From Hybos culiciformis (lineage: Eukaryota; Arthropoda; Insecta; Diptera; Hybotidae), in assembly GCA_964007475.1 (NCBI GenBank), contig OZ023275.1, forward strand, positions 38,745,381 to 38,809,380: a DNA stretch of 64,000 nucleotides. Direction: 5' to 3'. Positions 49,801 to 64,000 of this stretch are shown in pieces. The notes under the pieces are model-generated. The model was not told where the DNA came from and ran no database searches. It saw nothing but the letters and a program-made list of their open reading frames with translations. Position numbers and translations under genes: made by a program. The first letter of the stretch is position 1. The number at the start of each line of letters is the position of its first letter.

Positions 49801-52800
49801 CATTAAATTAAAAATTAAATTAAAAGACAAGACAGGAATATTATAACAAAAAAAAAAACATGGACGTAACATAATAAAAATTTATATGTGTATTTACATG
49901 TATATTGTATACAACATAATACAAAAATAACTTAAAAAAAAAAAACTGGAAAGTTTTCATGTAACAAAAAAAAATTCAGTAAAGTAATGGTATAAAAACA
50001 GGACATAAACAATCACAAAAGCAAAATACGGAACCTATAGCATTATTATACACCAGACAAAACATCTTTTTTTCTACTAAAAAAAGATCATATTGTAATT
50101 AGATAGCACGTATGTACATAAAGAACACATCATTATAATGTTTAGTTCTCGAATGGAACTAAGATTAGAAGAAAATTTAAATAGTTGAAAATGTTTTTTT
50201 TTTTTAATTAAATTATATTTCTTTTTTGTTTACGATAAACTCCCTAAATAAAGTTCGTTTATATAATTGAGCATTTTGACTATTAATTTTGACATTTTGC
50301 TTCGTTTTGGCATTTTCATTCCCATTTCAATCAATCACTTTTATTTTGTGTATATACACGATATCGCGATTCTTTTTCTTTAAAATTCTTTTGATAAAAT
50401 AAACGACATTCGATTTTCTTCATCAAATTTACAATGTTTTTGTAGTGTAATAAACTTAATTTTAACTTAATTATATATGGAATCGTATATATAATATAAT
50501 AATCTCATTAAATAATAATAATTAAATAATAATTAAATAATAAACACTAATATCGTTACATCTCATTTATCTGAAATTTTTAGAAATTCATGTAATTATT
50601 GTTTTTGTTGATCTCAACGAAAATCTTTAATTTTGACAAAAAAAAAGAGGTCAATTAAAACATTAATAAATGTACGTATACATATATATTATACCTTTGT
50701 TTTCTTAGTGCTGGAATAACTTTGATAGAAAAATATGAAATTAATAAATTATCTAATTAAATATAAAATTCTAGATATTACCTAAAAAAAACTTTTCAAT
50801 TCTGTCAATCTACTAAACAAGAACGATCCTTTCTGGATCCTTTTTTCCTGGAAACTTTTATGGAAAATCTTAAAAATATGCGCGCGTAAAAGTCAAATCT
50901 GATATGAAATTATTAATAATATAACATACATAAGTATGTAATGAAAAAAAAAACAGTTTATTAGGCCGTAGGCATAGCTTAAGATTCATTTTTTATATAT
51001 AACACGAAATAAGCATTTTTTAAATGGCGTATTGAAAATAACGCTACACTATGGAGTTACGATACTGATGCAAAGCGAAAACCCATAGTTACAAATAAAA
51101 AAAATGAGCCGAAATAAAAGAAACTGCTTACTTTGAAAAAAAAAAAAATTTATTCGCACTTTGGAATAAAAAATTTAAGAAAAAGAGATTCGCGATATAA
51201 ATAAAAACAAAATAAAAATTTTATTAAAAAAAAAAATTTATAATATTATATATAGTAGTGTATACCTACATTGTATACTTAGAAAAATATACAAAAATTT
51301 ATTTAGAAAAAAAAAAGCATATTAAAAGTCAAGCCCTCTTTTTACAAAATTTTACTTTATACTCTCTGGCATAAGAAAATATCAAATAAAAAAAAAACTC
51401 AACCTCGAATGACAAAAAAAAATTATATGTACACACTCTTTAAGTTACAAAAAAAAAAAAAAGCATAAACATAAAAATCTCCATTCTCTTTAATAAAATA
51501 AAATAAAAAAAAAAAATCTAAAAATATAAAAAATAATAATAAATATAACAAGAAAGAAAAAACAAATAAGAAGAAAAAAAAAATGGTACTGTGTAAATAA
51601 ATATCCACATAACAAAAAAAAATTGTCCCATTAAAAGTTTTATGTATTTTATAAATGTTCTGAATTAAAAGAAAAAAATAAAATAAAAATCAGATATACA
51701 TAAAAAAATGTTTGTTTTTTTTATAGCAACATTTACCATAAAAAAAAAAGTAAAAATTCAACTGCACAGTATGAAAATATGAAAAATATGAATATGATAA
51801 TTTTTTTTTAAAGATATTTATAATTCAGTGATTTTGGAAATTTTGATTATTAATTGGTGTTTTTTATGTAAAAAACATTATTTTATTTTTTATTAAATTT
51901 AATAAAATATAAAAGGAATAATTTTAATCAACAGCTTTAATAGTTTGACTACGGTTTATCGTCTTGGGATATTTAACTCACTTTTTATCAATTTTATTTA
52001 CGAAGCCAGATTCCTTATTTTCTTTCTATTAATTACTTATACATTATTCACTCAAGATGAAGTCTAGTAGTTCCAAGGGTGTCTAGTATACCGAGGAACT
52101 TAATCACTAACCAACCATATATGGTCAAGCGGATTATATCAGAATAAAAGTACTTGCACTATTATCAGATCATAAGTATACTTGCAAAACACTATAGTGC
52201 TGTATAGGTATAACATTAAAATTCAATTATTTTCATATAAAATTCTGAGAAAAACTTTATTATACACTTTCTTATTATAAATATTCTGAATTTAAAATTC
52301 CTTTAAAAATATTCTCGACTCTAGTTTTTCTGTAATTTTTTTGCAATATAAATTTTTTCTAATAAATTTGATTGATGATGAGTATACAGTCCAAGAAAAA
52401 ATTAATTATGTAATAAGTTTCATCAAAACATGTTCAAATCATTATTTTGATAAATCGACTAAAAACCAAAATAATAAATATTGTAAATAGAAATCGATAA
52501 ATGTAATTTAATTATAATGGTCATTAAATGAATTTCATTCATTAAAAAACGATGACATACAACAGAAAAATAATTTTCAAAATAAATACAAATTATGTTG
52601 TTTTAAATTTATTCTTTAATTAGTTACAAGTTACATACATTTTATCATTTTAAAAACTGAAATTATTTCCAGTGTCACTTATGAATAGTACATATACTAT
52701 AATAACCTTAAAAATTAATCAAGGCCTTGCCTTCTTCATATATGATCAATCTACAAACATTTTTTTTTGAAATCAGTTCCATCAAACACAATGTTATACT

Positions 52801-55800
52801 AGTTTGAAGTTTTGAACATATTATATTCAGATTCACTCTAATTATTATTCCATTCAGAAAATGTCATCAGAAAAGCGTGTCTTAGTTACTTATGTCGATC
52901 TCATGATCGAAAATTTGTCTATTGTATAAATTTAATTTGAAACAGTTCAAAACTGTGTATATCCGGGCTATGAAATCAATTTTACTTTGATATGGAAATG
53001 AAATACTATCATCATCCAATTGCACATACAAATCTGTTCGGTATTTTGTAATTCTATAAATTCTATATTTATATATAGACTCCACTTCAAATAATGCCAG
53101 ATAAATTATCGTTATTCAAAGTCGATGTGAAAATATACATAATAATTAAAAAAAAATGTATGTGCATTTTGGCAGTCAATGGTAACAGTGACTTCAGGCA
53201 ATTAAATATGAGAATAAGGTTTTTAAATAAAATTGACTAAAATTAATGATAATGTGAAGGTCTTTTAAATTTAAAGAATATAATAAGTAAAAATATGCGC
53301 ATTATAAGATAAAATACAACAAAAAAATAATAATAATTTCGAAATTAATTATAGTCAATTAACATTCAAATCGTCAATTCAAAAAAAAAAAAAAATCACA
53401 TTTTTCTTTTATTTATTTGAAAATATTAAATTAATAATTTATGTTATTTCAGAATTAACATTATTTGGATAAAATAATTAAGAATTATCATAATGATTGT
53501 TCAATTTGAATGTTTTGATTTTCTGAAATTTTTCCTATTCTAATTTAATTTATGAAGCAATTTAATTAAAATTTTAACAAAAGAAAATATATAATACCGT
53601 CTATTAATATGTTTATTATCTTTAAAAAAAAAAAAAATTTGATCATTCATGTTATAACATTAGAATGTGTAGATGAATGGTGATCTAAGATCTCTTTTAG
53701 GTAAAAAGAATTTCATATTTAAAGATATTGTCATCGTTTTGTAAAATGCCTCGTGTCGTTATTAATATGTAGGTCTTTACACTTTCGGAGAACATAACCT
53801 TATTTACAATAATCTTGCAGACAGATACTTTATATATATAGTTTACTTTATATATAAATTTTCGAATTAAAGCTGAAACATTTTAATTCCATTTTTTGGG
53901 TGCGGTACAATTGAAAGATTCAAGTATGCGATTGTTAGATTTTTTATTGAAAATGAAAGTGACGTTAGTCGTTTTTTTTTTTTGAAACATGTTAGAACTT
54001 TTTAAAATATTTCTAATCTATTAGAAATGTACTTTGCCGAATCCGGCAAAAATTTAACAAAACATTTTTTTTTATCAAGGACAGGTAATTTGCCCACCAT
54101 AATAATGCATTCTTATAGAATTTTTAAAAGGACTATGCCCTTATTCTAGGTGGTATCAGACAAAACAGACTCTTTACTATTAAACTTATCAATTTTATTA
54201 TTAATTTTACACAGAAATAAATGCATAGCATTAATTGAATAATATAATATTTGAAATTATTTACATATACAGTATAAGCAAATATAATTTTTATATACCT
54301 TCTATGTTGGTCAAAACATTCCGATCAAAGAATTTTCATCCGTTCGAGGATATGTGGTATCAAATAATTAATGTTTAAATGTTTTGAATGAAAAATGATT
54401 TCTAAATTCGACTTCGAAATGCTCTACAAGGGCTTTAGAAGTTTGCCAACAAACATGTTGAACGATTTTGCGTTTAAAAAATGAATAAAAGTAGTGTGAA
54501 AAGACAAAATTTATTAATTATTCATTTACAAAATGAAACAAAATTTTTAATTTCAAAAATTTATTTTACATTTCTGTCTTTTTGTTGTCGTTTCATAGCC
54601 GTTTACAGATTTTTTTTATTTTGTTGGCAAGCTGGTGTAAAACAACGATTAAAAGATAAAACATTGAGATGTATGCACCATAATATAAAACGCCTTTCAT
54701 AAAATTGTTTTTACTCTAAGTTCCTCCTAATACTAAAACAAATATTACGACGGGATCCTTAGCTGCAGTGTTATAAAAATGTAGCAGCTAAGTTTTGCAA
54801 AAGATGAATTTGGCTAATCAATTTATTTTAGACTAATATTCGAGCATGTATGGAAAATTACTACAGCAACCATAATATTAACATAAATACTGAAATTTTT
54901 TCTCTTTTAAATTTAGTACAAGAAAAAATCATCACACAAAAAAAATAATAATAATGATAAGTAATTTTTAGCATTCATAATTATTATCCTTTCATTAAAA
55001 GCAAAAAAAAAATTAAATAAAATAAATACTATGTGAAATTTTCCAAAATTAGTACGAAAAGTCAAAATTTCTACAGTGTTGTGTATATTTTTGTACATAC
55101 AAAAAAAAAAAATCAATTGCAAAACAAAGAAAAAAAAAAAAAAAACAACAAACTTTATTTTGAATAATTCATAGATTTTATTGTTTTTTTTTTTTTCTTG
55201 TTTCTTTTTTTTTTTTAAAGGAACACAAAAAAAAAAGTCTGATTGAACACTAAATATGGTCTCATTGTTAAAAATAAAAAATAACAAAAAAAAAAAAAAT
55301 TAAAAATACCTTCTATACTACACATAATTTTTTCATGCTTTCAAAAAAAAAAAAAAACAACAAATTACTAATTTTTCTTTTATTTTTCATTCCTATAAAA
55401 AAACAAAAACTGGAAATATCTGAATATTTGGATTTTTTTTTTTGTACATTTGAATGCAAAGAAGAATAGTCAATTGGGTGTGGCCAACCAAAAAAAAAAA
55501 AAAAACGAATCAAAAAAAAATTATGTAGAAACAAACAATCCAACAACAAAATTATACCAAAATATTTATTTTTTTTTTTTCATCAATTTTATCTTCAAAT
55601 CTCGTTTCGTTCATCATCATTTTTTTTTTTCTTTTTTGTATATTATGTGCCCATCCCATAAAAAATGTCCGCATTGGGAACCAGAACAAAATAAAAAAAA
55701 AAAAAAAACAATTTTTTTTTTTTTTGATATTTTATGAGACGTATTTGTTTTGTTGTATCTTGTATCTTTTGCGCAATAAATGAATCTATCTCTTTCATAC

Positions 55801-58250
55801 TAAAATATTTGAAAATGTATCTGATAAGATATTTCTTTCATGTTGACATACATAAAAAATTATTATTATTTTTTTTTTATTTTTACATAAAAACAAACAA
55901 ATAAAAAATGTATACCAGTCTATTTTGTGTTCAGGTAAAATGTAAATAAATAACAAAAATTATATTTAGTATACCATAGAATAGTGTGTGTGTGTGTGAA
56001 TTTATGTTTCAGATACTCACAAATACAATCTCAAATTTACTATAAATAACAACAAAAAGCAAGAAAAATCAATTGAATTTACCTGTCAGGCTAAATATAA
56101 AAAAAAAAATTTATATATTTTTATAACGCATATAACTATCTCATTCATTATCATAGAAGAATTTTAAATTTTAGGTTTGCATAAAAAAGAAATGCATATA
56201 TATTTATGTATTATTTATTTACCTTTCAAATACATTTATATACAACAAAAAAATTTATATAAAGAAAACATTAATTAAATGTTTTTATTGAAAATAAAAA
56301 AAATCTATATACCTACACAAATTTTTTTTATCTATGTATTGTTTACATTCTTTGCTTTTTTTTTCTCTCTGTATTTGTTACCAGGGGTCGCGCGTTTTCC
56401 AAAATATATCTTTTATGTATTTTAATTTTTTGTTCTTTCGTTTTTTTTTTTTTTTTTTCTTCACTGGTTGGGTTAGTTTTTTTCTCTTTAAATCAGTTTG
56501 AATTTGGCATTTGTGCGGTTCGTATTGTGTTAACGTCGTTTTTTTGAAGCTGAGCAAGAAAAAAAAAAAAAAAATTCAAAATAAATAAAAAAAAAAATAA
56601 TAAATAAATATTAAATAACATTTTAATATATTACTTTTTTTTTTTTTTAATATTTTGATTCACACTGTAAACAAAGAAAAAAAAAAAGTTTTATTTTATA
56701 TAAAAAAAATTAATATATAACTAATAAAATAATAATAATTACTTTAATATTAGTTGTTTATTTGATTTTTTTTTTGCTGTTTTGTAAACAAATTTCATTA
56801 TTTATTTAAACAAAATAAAAAAAAATTTTAATTTTTTTTTTTTGCGAGAATTAATTAATCAAATTGAAAACAAGAAATTAGTTAATTAAAATTTGTAAAA
56901 GAAAAAAAAAAATACATAAAAATATTTAAATGAATTCAAAAAAATAAATAAATAAATAAATAAATGAATAATTACTAAATATTTAAGAAAAAAATAAAAT
57001 TAAAAATATCAATATTATTTTTAATTAATAAATTACAAAAATAAAGTGAATCATTATATTTCACTGACAACTATACTCAGCCTATAACAAAAGAAACAAA
57101 ACACATTTATTTTATTTTTTTTTTTTTTTCCAAATAATAATAATAAAAAAAAAAAATTCTAAGGATTTTACTCGCTGACAAAGAAAACGAAATTAAATAA
57201 AAATTTGTAAGTTATATTTTTTTAAATTAAATTAATTTATATTTTAGAACAAATTTTTTTTTGTTATTAGTATAAGAGAAAGAACGAATTATATTTTATT
57301 AGTACCTAAATATTACACCGACGCACTTTAATTTTAGTTCATACTTAATGAATTTTGTATATTTTAAATTTTTTTATGATTTTAAAATAATGAAAACAAA
57401 AATGTTTGCAATAATTCAAGCCCAATAGATATTTTATAATACAATTCAATTATCAACACTTGTAGTAGTTCTGCTGTCGTGCAGTCAACAACGTTAAAAA
57501 ACCAACTGCAGTTCTGTTCCGATTTTAGAGAATGATCAAAATACATATACTTAGTATATATAGCACAATCAACATTAATATTGTACAACTTATGAATTGT
57601 TAAAACATTGCATTGATTTTCTTATTGTTGGTTGTTCACAATGTACGAAAACTAACAAGGTGACTTTTACGACGGCATATAGACTAATTATTTTCTGTAT
57701 TTATATACCTAATCGAAAATAATAAAGATTTGACTTTATATTTATATTCACTTAACTTTGAAAAGTTTTAAGCAATTACAGTTCGAGCAAAATAATGATT
57801 TGAAACAGGCTGGAGTCGTGCTTGATGTAATTCCATTAGCACGATTTTGCGGTTATTAAACTATAAATTTTAGCAATTTTAATCTCAATTCAAAGCAAAT
57901 ATAAAATAGCAACTGTCAACACTTTTCAGTTTATTTGAAATCGTTTTTTTTTTTTTATTTTAACATTTTAACATGAATCAAAAATTTATCTTAGATTACT
58001 TTTGCATATAATTAAGAAAATGAAAAATAGAATTATTTCAATTTACAATAAATTAAAATTAATTAATCCATCAAAACTATAATGGTATCATGCTGTTTAT
58101 AATAGTATTATAATGGTAATAAGTGTGTATAATATATTAGATATGCTTTCTGTAGGATTTAAATATTAGTATTATGAGCTAACGATACAATGGTTTTAAT
58201 ATTAATGTAAATTATATAATTTGATTTTGGTAATATTCTAAATTATATGA
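43830..58250. other. Gene-poor A+T-rich stretch
   Basis: No gene is supported over these 14 kb. Landmarks are a 12-bp ATTAAATAATAA-type repeat (about 50508-50543), a TTTGCCG-AATC-CGGCAAA hairpin (54033-54050), a GT microsatellite (55984-55998), an AAAT microsatellite (about 56943-56965) and very dense poly-A/poly-T between 51,400 and 57,150. Two patches (47030-47120 and 47940-48150) are less A/T-biased; the second is open for about 35 codons in more than one frame, which argues against coding. Confidence 0.45.
55984..55998. repeat. GT dinucleotide microsatellite
   Basis: About seven GT units in a row. Confidence 0.9.
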
Positions 58251-58258
58251 CTTTAAAG

Positions 58259-58979
58259 CAGTGGTTCTTAACCGGTGGTGCACGCACCCCTTAGGGGTGC
58301 GAGCTTGAATATTTGGGGGTGCGAAATTGTAATTTTCCAAATTCACGTGTAGCTAGCAAAATAAAAAACTAATCTTAAAAATTCATTTTGGTTAGTAAAT
58401 TTTTTATTCACAAAACATTTTTTAAATATGTTTGTAAATTATAAACCATAGAAACAAATTAATTTTTGTATTTTTTCTACAATTACAAAAATTCAAATGC
58501 GTTTCTATAGTGATTTTTATATTTCCTCGAAATTTTAGTTGATTGTTGCGATTATTCTTAGAAATATAAATACTGATTCGAACATTACATTGAATAAAGA
58601 TTTAAAAATAATTGAATTTTAGTGTTGATTATTACAAGTTTGAATTTTTGTGTTGAATATTAAAAGTTAAATATTAATAATAAAACAATTAATACAAGTT
58701 AATTTTACAAGTTTAGTTGAATATTTATATTCTAATTATTAGAATATAATTTGGTACATTAAAGTCAAATTCAAAAGGTAAGCTAAAATATAGCAATAAT
58801 AGATAGAAGTTTAATATTTTTTTAGTGTTTTATTAAAAAATTTAATTTAGTATAAAAAATATGTTTTGCATAATGTTTGTTTTTTAATTTATATAAGTCA
58901 ATAATTTCTGGTAAGGGGTGCGAGAATATTGTTTGAAAATTTTAGGGGTGCCGGTAGCTAAAAAGGTTAAGAACCACTG
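58259..58979. mobile_element. 721-bp non-autonomous hAT-type element with perfect 8-bp target duplication
   Basis: The ends CAGTGGTTCTTAACC are exact inverted repeats over 15 bp, and CTTTAAAG flanks both sides (58251-58258 and 58980-58987). CAGTGGTTCT ends with an 8-bp duplication are typical of Buster/ZBED-related hAT elements. Subterminal GGGGTGCGAG words occur at both ends. The interior is A/T-rich with no trace of transposase. The target word resembles that of the copy at 2464-3071. Confidence 0.94.
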
Positions 58980-58987
58980 CTTTAAAG

Positions 58988-61900
58988 TATATAGTAAAAA
59001 TGCTGTCCACATTTGTTTATTTTAAAAAAAACTTTTATTATGCTTTCTCATTTTTCAATAAGTTTTTTAATAAAATTTCATGTACAGTTTTTGTTTTAAT
59101 TAACGAATGATGAAGTCCTGATTTTATAAATGAATATAGTTAGTTTATTTCCTTAGCACTCATATTTATGTTTTATTTTCTCAAATAATTGACCGTGAAC
59201 AGAAAAAAAAAACTATTAAATGGATTGTGGACCTTTCGTGTGACTGCATCTAATGACCTTTTTACGTTTTTTTTTATGATATCTAATAAATATTAATATG
59301 CCCCTAAAATATTCCTAAGAACATATATTACAATTATGAGTTAACTATTTTTCTTTTCATATTTTACTCAAATTTTCTGAATTTATGGTTTAAAGTTAAT
59401 CACCATAATTAACCGGAATAATAAAAATTTTCATATTTTCTATGAAAAATTTTAAATGATAAAAATTTAGGTAAAAATTTCTTTTAAATTTTATTCCAAT
59501 TTTTTTACCTGATTTATTCTGGTAGTGGGTAGAATAAAAATATCCTGGTAGCATCTACATGGACGCATATTAAACTATGTACACCGCACCTATATACTTT
59601 TCAGTTGATAAACTAAATATTTAGTTACGTTCAATTTTATGAATGTATGAAAATTAAAAGAAATTTTATTTGTTTTATGTATTTTATAAATTTTTGTGGT
59701 GTTTTCTATTGCTTTAACTTCAATACTTCGAGCTAGTTTTTAATTGCTCTATAGCGAAACTGCTTAAATTCTAAAAGAGGGCACTTGACACGAAATAATG
59801 TATCAATTTTTAACACAAGATGCAGCAAAGATAGAATACATGCATTTTTAATTTAGCAATATACGAATCAAGAAGTTAAATATGTTGTGTCACGGATAAT
59901 TCACGGATAATTGAAGTAACAAATCGGGATGTTTAATAATATTAAAGAAACTTGGTGCATGAAAAACGATGAATATAAATAATTAACTACATCAGCTGAT
60001 TTAAAATATTTGTTTTTTTTTGTAATGTCTAAATATCAAAATTAATTTAATAATAAATTTTATTATTAACTAGGTACCTACGTCAATTGTATTTTCTTAC
60101 AATGTTATGTTTTGTAAAGAATATTTGACAGCGCCACTAATAACTCTTTTAAAGTCATCTCAATCACATCATTTTATTATTGTATTTTTTTGTTGTTGTT
60201 GCTGTTGTTGTTGCTGTTGAAACTTTCACCTTATATAAAATATTATGCCCAAAACTAGTAGAAAAATATAAATTTGTCAAATTTATTGCAATCAATTCAT
60301 CATTTATTAATGATTGTTGACAAAAAAAAAAAAAATTAACCATATATTTAATTTAAATTTTTTTTTTTTTATTTTACCGTTATTTGAATTTATAATGTTG
60401 ATAACATTTAAGAAAATGTAAACACAACAAAAAAATATTTTATATGCATTCTATTTTAATGTTTCACATATTTTTCTCGAAATAAAGAAAACAAAAAAAA
60501 AAAAATAAAATCAAATTTCAACAATATATCATTTTTGAAATTAGTATATCTTAATATATATATATACATATAAAATAAGAAAAAAAAAATACCGTCGCGA
60601 TTGACTTTATTATGAAAATGTCCATTAATAATAATTTCTTTAATGTTTTCATAAAGCGCGAGCTCATAATTGAAAAAAGTAAACTATAAACGACAGAAAC
60701 TTAAAATGATTTTTGTGTAATTTTTCTTTTCTTGATTTTCCATCCATATTAACCCAAATTAACCCAAATCAGCCTAAGTTAGAGAACTGAAGCGCAGACT
60801 AATAAATATGGTAAAATTTGACGTTTCGGAATCTTTTATGTTGAATGCATACATTATCTATATTTGATTAATTACATATAATTATGATAATACATTTTTA
60901 TTAAAGTTTTTCAATTAAATGGTGTTGGTTATGTGATTCCCTAAACATGAATCTCTAAATACCTAATGCTATCCCTGAAATTTCGCTAGTTTGGATTTTT
61001 GCTCATTTAGTAAGGAAATCAAACCGTTTCGGTGATGCGTTTCGCTATATAAAAATCTATAAATCTTATGTGATGCAATTCGTGAAATTTCACAAGCTTT
61101 GGTGAAGATAATTCTTACCGTTTGGTTTCTAAATAACCCAAAATTAACCTACATTTGTGGCAAGTTATATGAGTTAATTGATTGGAATTCGTCAACCACA
61201 GAAATTAAAATTAGTGAATAAATATATAAACTATTGCCTATTAGTATTCCCCTTTCAATATCACAATGAATATAATCTATAGTAAAGACATTAAAAGTAT
61301 CTGTTATCTTTGTCAACTTCAAAAAAAAAAAAAAAAAACTATTTTTATGAAATATTGGTATACCTTCAAATACCTTTTTCCGTAGAAAAGAATATAATTA
61401 ATTTTAACAGAACACGAACTCCGTGTAATTGTGTGGATATTTGAAAGAAAAATCAATTTGAGAGCCGCGGTAGAATATAAAATTCGATTATTTAGAAAAA
61501 AAATTCGGAATATCAAATCTTGAAAAGTACATTATTCGTTAAATTGAATTCTAAACACAGCGGACGTTTTGCTATTTGCAGAAAGATATTAAAAACGTAT
61601 TTGCTCAAAAAACTCTCTCATTTTTAAAATGATTCGAACATTTAACGAAATTTGTATACAGATATACCGCCGGGGCGCGTTGTAATTTATCGAGAATTTT
61701 ATATTGAAAAAATTTTTCGAACAATTAAATTCACTGGTTCTATACATTTATTCTGCGGCACAAACTATATTTCAAAAGTTAAACGAAATGACTCAAAAGT
61801 TCATCTTGGTTCTTAAGTAAAGCTTTTAAAAAAAATTAAAATAAAATAAATCCAAAAAAAAGGTGTCAATTTTAATATAAAAATTAAAATATTTATATTT

Positions 61901-64000
61901 TTGGTTATAAAAAGGAAAAAAAAAAAAAAAATTTGTAAACTCATGTTAAATGAAATATTTTTATGTTATTTAAAAGAAATATATTTTCGATGTCCGGTCA
62001 CATAATAAATCTAACACAAAAGATAAGAATTTCTTAAAAAAAAAAAAAAAAAAATTAAGAAAAATTGAATGAATTTTTCTCTTTTTTTTTTTTTTTAATA
62101 AAAAAGATATTCGTATCTTATTTATATTATTATTATTTTTTTTTTTTAGAATCATTTTTTTGGGTTATTTTTCTACTTTTTGTGTTTGGGTCAATGTTGA
62201 CTGCACAGATGCATTTTACTTTTATTTTATTTTTATTTTTTTTTTTTCTTTAATTTCTTAAATCTTGTTTACTGTGCTGCGCGTTCATCTCAAACAGGTA
62301 TCCCCCAATAAAATTAATAACAATAATAATAAAAATAAAAAAAAATAAAAAACTCACAGAAAATGTTTATTGAAATCAAAAATAAAATTGATTATTTTGT
62401 AGAAAAATATAAAAAAAATATAAATGTAGAGCTATTAAGATTTCCGTAATTTATTTTGTAATATCCGTTGGGATTTTATGATTTTAATGCATCCAATTTT
62501 ATATAATTTAATTTTATATTGGAATAAATAACATTTCTGTTCAAGCTAAGATTTAATGAACAAAATTTTCTGAAATTTCCTGTAAAGTTTATTTTGACGC
62601 TGAATTAAGTCTTATAAACAAAAGTATTCTGAGAATTGGCTTGGTATTTTTAAGAAAATTCTGATAAAAATCTTACAACTCAAGTAAGTTCTTCTGTTTA
62701 AAAATTTCTTGAATTTAAATGTGACTATCAAAATTTTTAAAAAATGGTTTATATATTACAATGATATTGAATTAAATTCATATAATGTAGTGAAATATTT
62801 TGTTCAACGAAATATTTATAAATAAAATTATGGTAATATTTAAACATTATATTTTATATTATACCAACAAAGTGTTTGCAAAAATTTAATAACAATGAGC
62901 GTCAAGGATAAGTTTAGAATATGTGCAAAATAAGCACTCACAATGTTTTGTATTTATATATTACAGGGTAGTGTAATAAAGTTTTCAAAATTGCAAATAT
63001 TTAAATTCAGAAACATAAACAGTTCAATTGTCGCATTCGCTTTTGATTAAAGACATATACAAAAGTTGATAATTAAAAGCAAAGACTGTTGTGGTTTATC
63101 TTACAACCGGTAGAACTTTGAAGAATCGGATAAAATGTTTGTACTTGAAGGAAGAAACCACATTACAAAAATGTTTAGGTATTTAAAGCAGAACTTTGCT
63201 CAATCACAATATTCTTTCATAATGCATATGAATGCTCTCTAGACATTTTTTTTTAACAGGATTCGAAACATGAACAAATCAAATTCATTTAAAAACATAT
63301 TAAGAAATAAAATTTGATCTCTCAATTCTTTTATTAATAATTTTTAAAACACAAACATTATAAGTTAAAAAGCGGTGACGATGAACTGTGTAAAAACTTT
63401 TAATCAAATAATATTTATAAAAAAAAAAATATATTTTTTTTTTTCTTGCTACAACAAAAATAAAAAACCAAACTTGAAATCAATTTGCTAAATTAACATA
63501 AAAAACAAATTTTAGATAAAAATATACAGTAATTTGTATCTTTTTTTTTTTTGAATTCTCAAAAATTAAATGAAGAAAATACTAAATTGACGCGACACGG
63601 CGGCAACAATAACCAAAACAAAAATCACGGTGCGAAATTGATTTGAAATAAATAAATAAAATAAGAGGGAAAAAAAAATAACGAAAAATTTTGCTTCATA
63701 CACAGCAAAAGTATATGTATATTCTTATAAATTTATTTATTTTCTTTTTTTTTATACTGCAACAATATTATTTTGATGATGAACAAAATATTTATTAATT
63801 TTTCTTTATTATTATTTGATTTTAAGAGTTCCACTCAATAAAATTGTAATATTTGCATTATATTATGCACATATATATATATATTTCGTCTTTAAGTGGA
63901 AATATGAAATAAGATAAATTACAACAAGATTTCAATTTAGCGTGTGCCTAATTGACAATTTGCTACGTGAAGTGTTGTAAACGACAATGGAATGTTATTA
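58988..64000. other. Gene-poor A+T-rich stretch to the window end
   Basis: No gene is supported. It contains a GTT/GCT trinucleotide repeat (60190-60219), a short TTAACCCAAA duplication (about 60750-60770) and long poly-A/T tracts. The last 400 bp are slightly less biased (CGCGACACGGCGGCAAC near 63592), which could be the edge of a gene beyond the window, but no exon is visible. Confidence 0.45.
60190..60219. repeat. Interrupted (TTG)n/(CTG)n microsatellite
   Basis: Ten trinucleotides of TTG with CTG interruptions. The reverse strand would read CAA/CAG, but the flanks are not open enough to suggest a polyglutamine tract. Confidence 0.88.

Noticed and set aside
54913..55737. Several overlapping open frames of 78-124 codons on both strands
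   Set aside because: They consist of Phe and Lys runs encoded by dense poly-T and poly-A tracts.
1..64000. tRNA, rRNA, known microRNA or CRISPR features
   Set aside because: I scanned by eye for tRNA B-box words (GGTTCGAA-type), let-7 and miR-1 seeds, and regularly spaced repeats. Only transposon subterminal words and tandem arrays turned up.

Overview
The window reads as insect nuclear DNA. It is very A+T-rich by eye (not computed), introns carry GT/AG borders, there are no operons, and both recognisable genes are spliced animal genes. The first encodes a pipsqueak-type helix-turn-helix protein with a C-terminal BESS motif; BESS is essentially an insect motif. The second encodes seipin, a conserved eukaryotic ER protein. 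I cannot place the insect to order.

Layout. Positions 1-6,863 hold the only genes I can support, both on the minus strand. The psq-HTH/BESS gene has coding exons 3434-3378, 1952-1841 and 1701-767. Seipin has coding exons 6854-6611, 6282-6246, 6186-5699 and 5565-5276. I rebuilt both across introns from in-phase splice sites, giving complete proteins of 367 and 352 residues. Their jobs look unrelated: a putative nuclear DNA-binding protein, and a lipid-droplet biogenesis factor of the ER membrane. The large first intron of the psq-BESS gene carries a hAT transposon remnant.

From about 6.9 kb to the end (57 kb) I see no gene I can defend. The region is homopolymer-rich and is either intergenic or a very long intron. 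What stands out in it is mobile and repeated DNA. Three further hAT-type elements have perfect 8-bp target duplications: 32076-33051, 42981-43821 and 58259-58979. A 1.1-kb foldback element (38970-40076) has a 9-bp duplication, two arrays of about 59 bp and a GC-rich duplicated/inverted core. An 818-bp inverted-repeat element (24987-25804) has roughly 50-bp termini. A palindrome of about 230 bp lies beside a 62-bp tandem array (18.2-18.9 kb). There is also one possible decayed reading frame at 21.2-21.5 kb.

The most informative observations are the psq-HTH plus BESS architecture, the nested inverted-repeat construction of the foldback element, and a fragment of about 535 bp of one hAT element carried in inverted orientation inside a different hAT element 11 kb away. 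I found no RNA gene, CRISPR array, virus-derived gene or antimicrobial/defence system.
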